Assembly (NCBI RefSeq): GCF_000337595.1
Contig: NZ_AOIL01000012.1
Location: forward strand, 150,313-214,312
Source of the DNA: Natrialba taiwanensis DSM 12281
GTDB lineage: Archaea; Halobacteriota; Halobacteria; Halobacteriales; Natrialbaceae
Reading direction: 5' to 3'
DNA: 64,000 nt
The notes beneath the pieces were generated by a model. That model did not search any database and was not told the origin of the DNA. It saw nothing but the letters and a program-made list of their open reading frames with translations. Both the position numbers and the translations under genes were made by a program. Positions 63,752-64,000 of the stretch are shown here, piece by piece (the first letter of the stretch is position 1; each line of letters begins with the position of its first letter).

Positions 63752-64000
63752 ATGTTCGATCCCGACGAACTCGAGGAGATCCGCGCCGGACGGGACGACT
63801 GGCAGGAGACGGAGGTCGACCCGATCCTCGACCGATTCGGTGAACGCCAGGAGACGTTCACGACGGATACGGGCGGTCAGGAGGTCGATCGCCTCTATAC
63901 GCCCGCCGACGTGGCCGACCTCGATTACCAGGACGATCTCGGCTATCCGGGCGAGCCACCCTATACACGCGGCGTCTACTCGACCGGCTATCGTGGCCGA
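63752..64000 (+). CDS. Methylmalonyl-CoA mutase large subunit, N-terminal part
   Basis: The gene runs off the right edge of the window. The 83 visible residues begin MFDPDELEEIRAGRDDWQE. The run FTTDTGGQEVDRLYTPADVADLDY, followed by DDLGYPGEPPYTRGVYSTGY, is the signature of acyl-CoA mutases of the methylmalonyl-CoA type. The enzyme interconverts succinyl-CoA and methylmalonyl-CoA with coenzyme B12. Whether it is the methylmalonyl enzyme or a related acyl-CoA mutase cannot be decided from this fragment. Confidence 0.9.
   Translation, partial: MFDPDELEEIRAGRDDWQETEVDPILDRFGERQETFTTDTGGQEVDRLYTPADVADLDYQDDLGYPGEPPYTRGVYSTGYRGR

Noticed and set aside
1-64000. tRNA, rRNA or CRISPR features
   Set aside because: A read-through of the gaps showed no cloverleaf with a T-loop GGTTCRANNCC, no rRNA-like blocks and no regularly spaced repeats.

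Overview
The window comes from a haloarchaeon, probably a member of the Natrialbaceae. The DNA is GC-rich and the proteins are strongly acidic (Asp/Glu-rich). The core genes are archaeal: TFB, TFS, topoisomerase VI, an ATP-dependent DNA ligase, CofD, an MBF1-type protein, a SAMP/MoaD-like modifier and HTH-10 (bacterio-opsin-activator-like) regulators. Many genes have a TATA-like box about 25-30 bases before the start codon, which suggests leaderless mRNAs. The family placement is an inference; no search could be run.

Layout. 1-8.8 kb: the 5' end of a TFB gene, a metallo-beta-lactamase-fold protein, an Nramp-like transporter, a MazG-like protein, the top6B-top6A operon, a winged-helix regulator and a degenerate M24 peptidase-like protein. 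9-17 kb: a CtaA-like protein, an HTH-10 regulator, a uracil-DNA glycosylase-like protein, a membrane J-domain protein, DNA polymerase IV with TFS, and an RFAP-synthase-like GHMP protein. 17-25 kb: ilvD, a RibL-like FAD synthase, a JAMM protease, a frameshifted S1/OB/DHH (RecJ-like) gene, small zinc proteins, and a Dus-like gene with cofD. 25-35 kb: an aldo/keto reductase, a glutamate-cysteine-ligase-like protein, DNA ligase, an overlapping hisC / adenylate-kinase-like / CDP-alcohol phosphotransferase operon, an MBF1-like protein, tpiA, a TIR-domain protein and a DUF3054 protein. 36-46 kb: a thiolase with an HMG-CoA-synthase-like/OB-fold partner, an NrnA-like DHH phosphoesterase, Hsp20, a DJ-1-like protein, an exported M14-like deacylase and several membrane or regulatory proteins. 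46-53 kb: a LURP-one-like gene flanked by two homologous structured repeats, then dnaK, an SDR and dnaJ. 53-64 kb: a short flavoprotein, a DUF892 ferritin-like protein, a SAMP/MoaD-like gene facing an aldehyde ferredoxin oxidoreductase, an AT-rich accessory patch with a lipoprotein gene and a palindromic repeat, azlCD, an S9 peptidase, a GNAT protein and the start of a methylmalonyl-CoA mutase gene.

Most of the window is ordinary housekeeping sequence. The main exceptions are: (1) two ~140-base elements at 46623-46761 and 47746-47887 that share three helices, with one compensatory base-pair change, around the LURP-one-like gene; (2) a one-base deletion that splits the RecJ-like gene into two frames overlapping at a TGATG; (3) two copies of an 84-base palindromic element 48 kb apart; (4) a TIR protein that keeps its putative catalytic Glu and has a cysteine-rich tail; and (5) several enzyme homologues that have lost key residues. 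Short hydrophilic repeats (Asp/Thr/Asn/Gly) recur both inside conserved enzymes and between genes.

No rRNA, tRNA, CRISPR array or intact insertion sequence was recognised.
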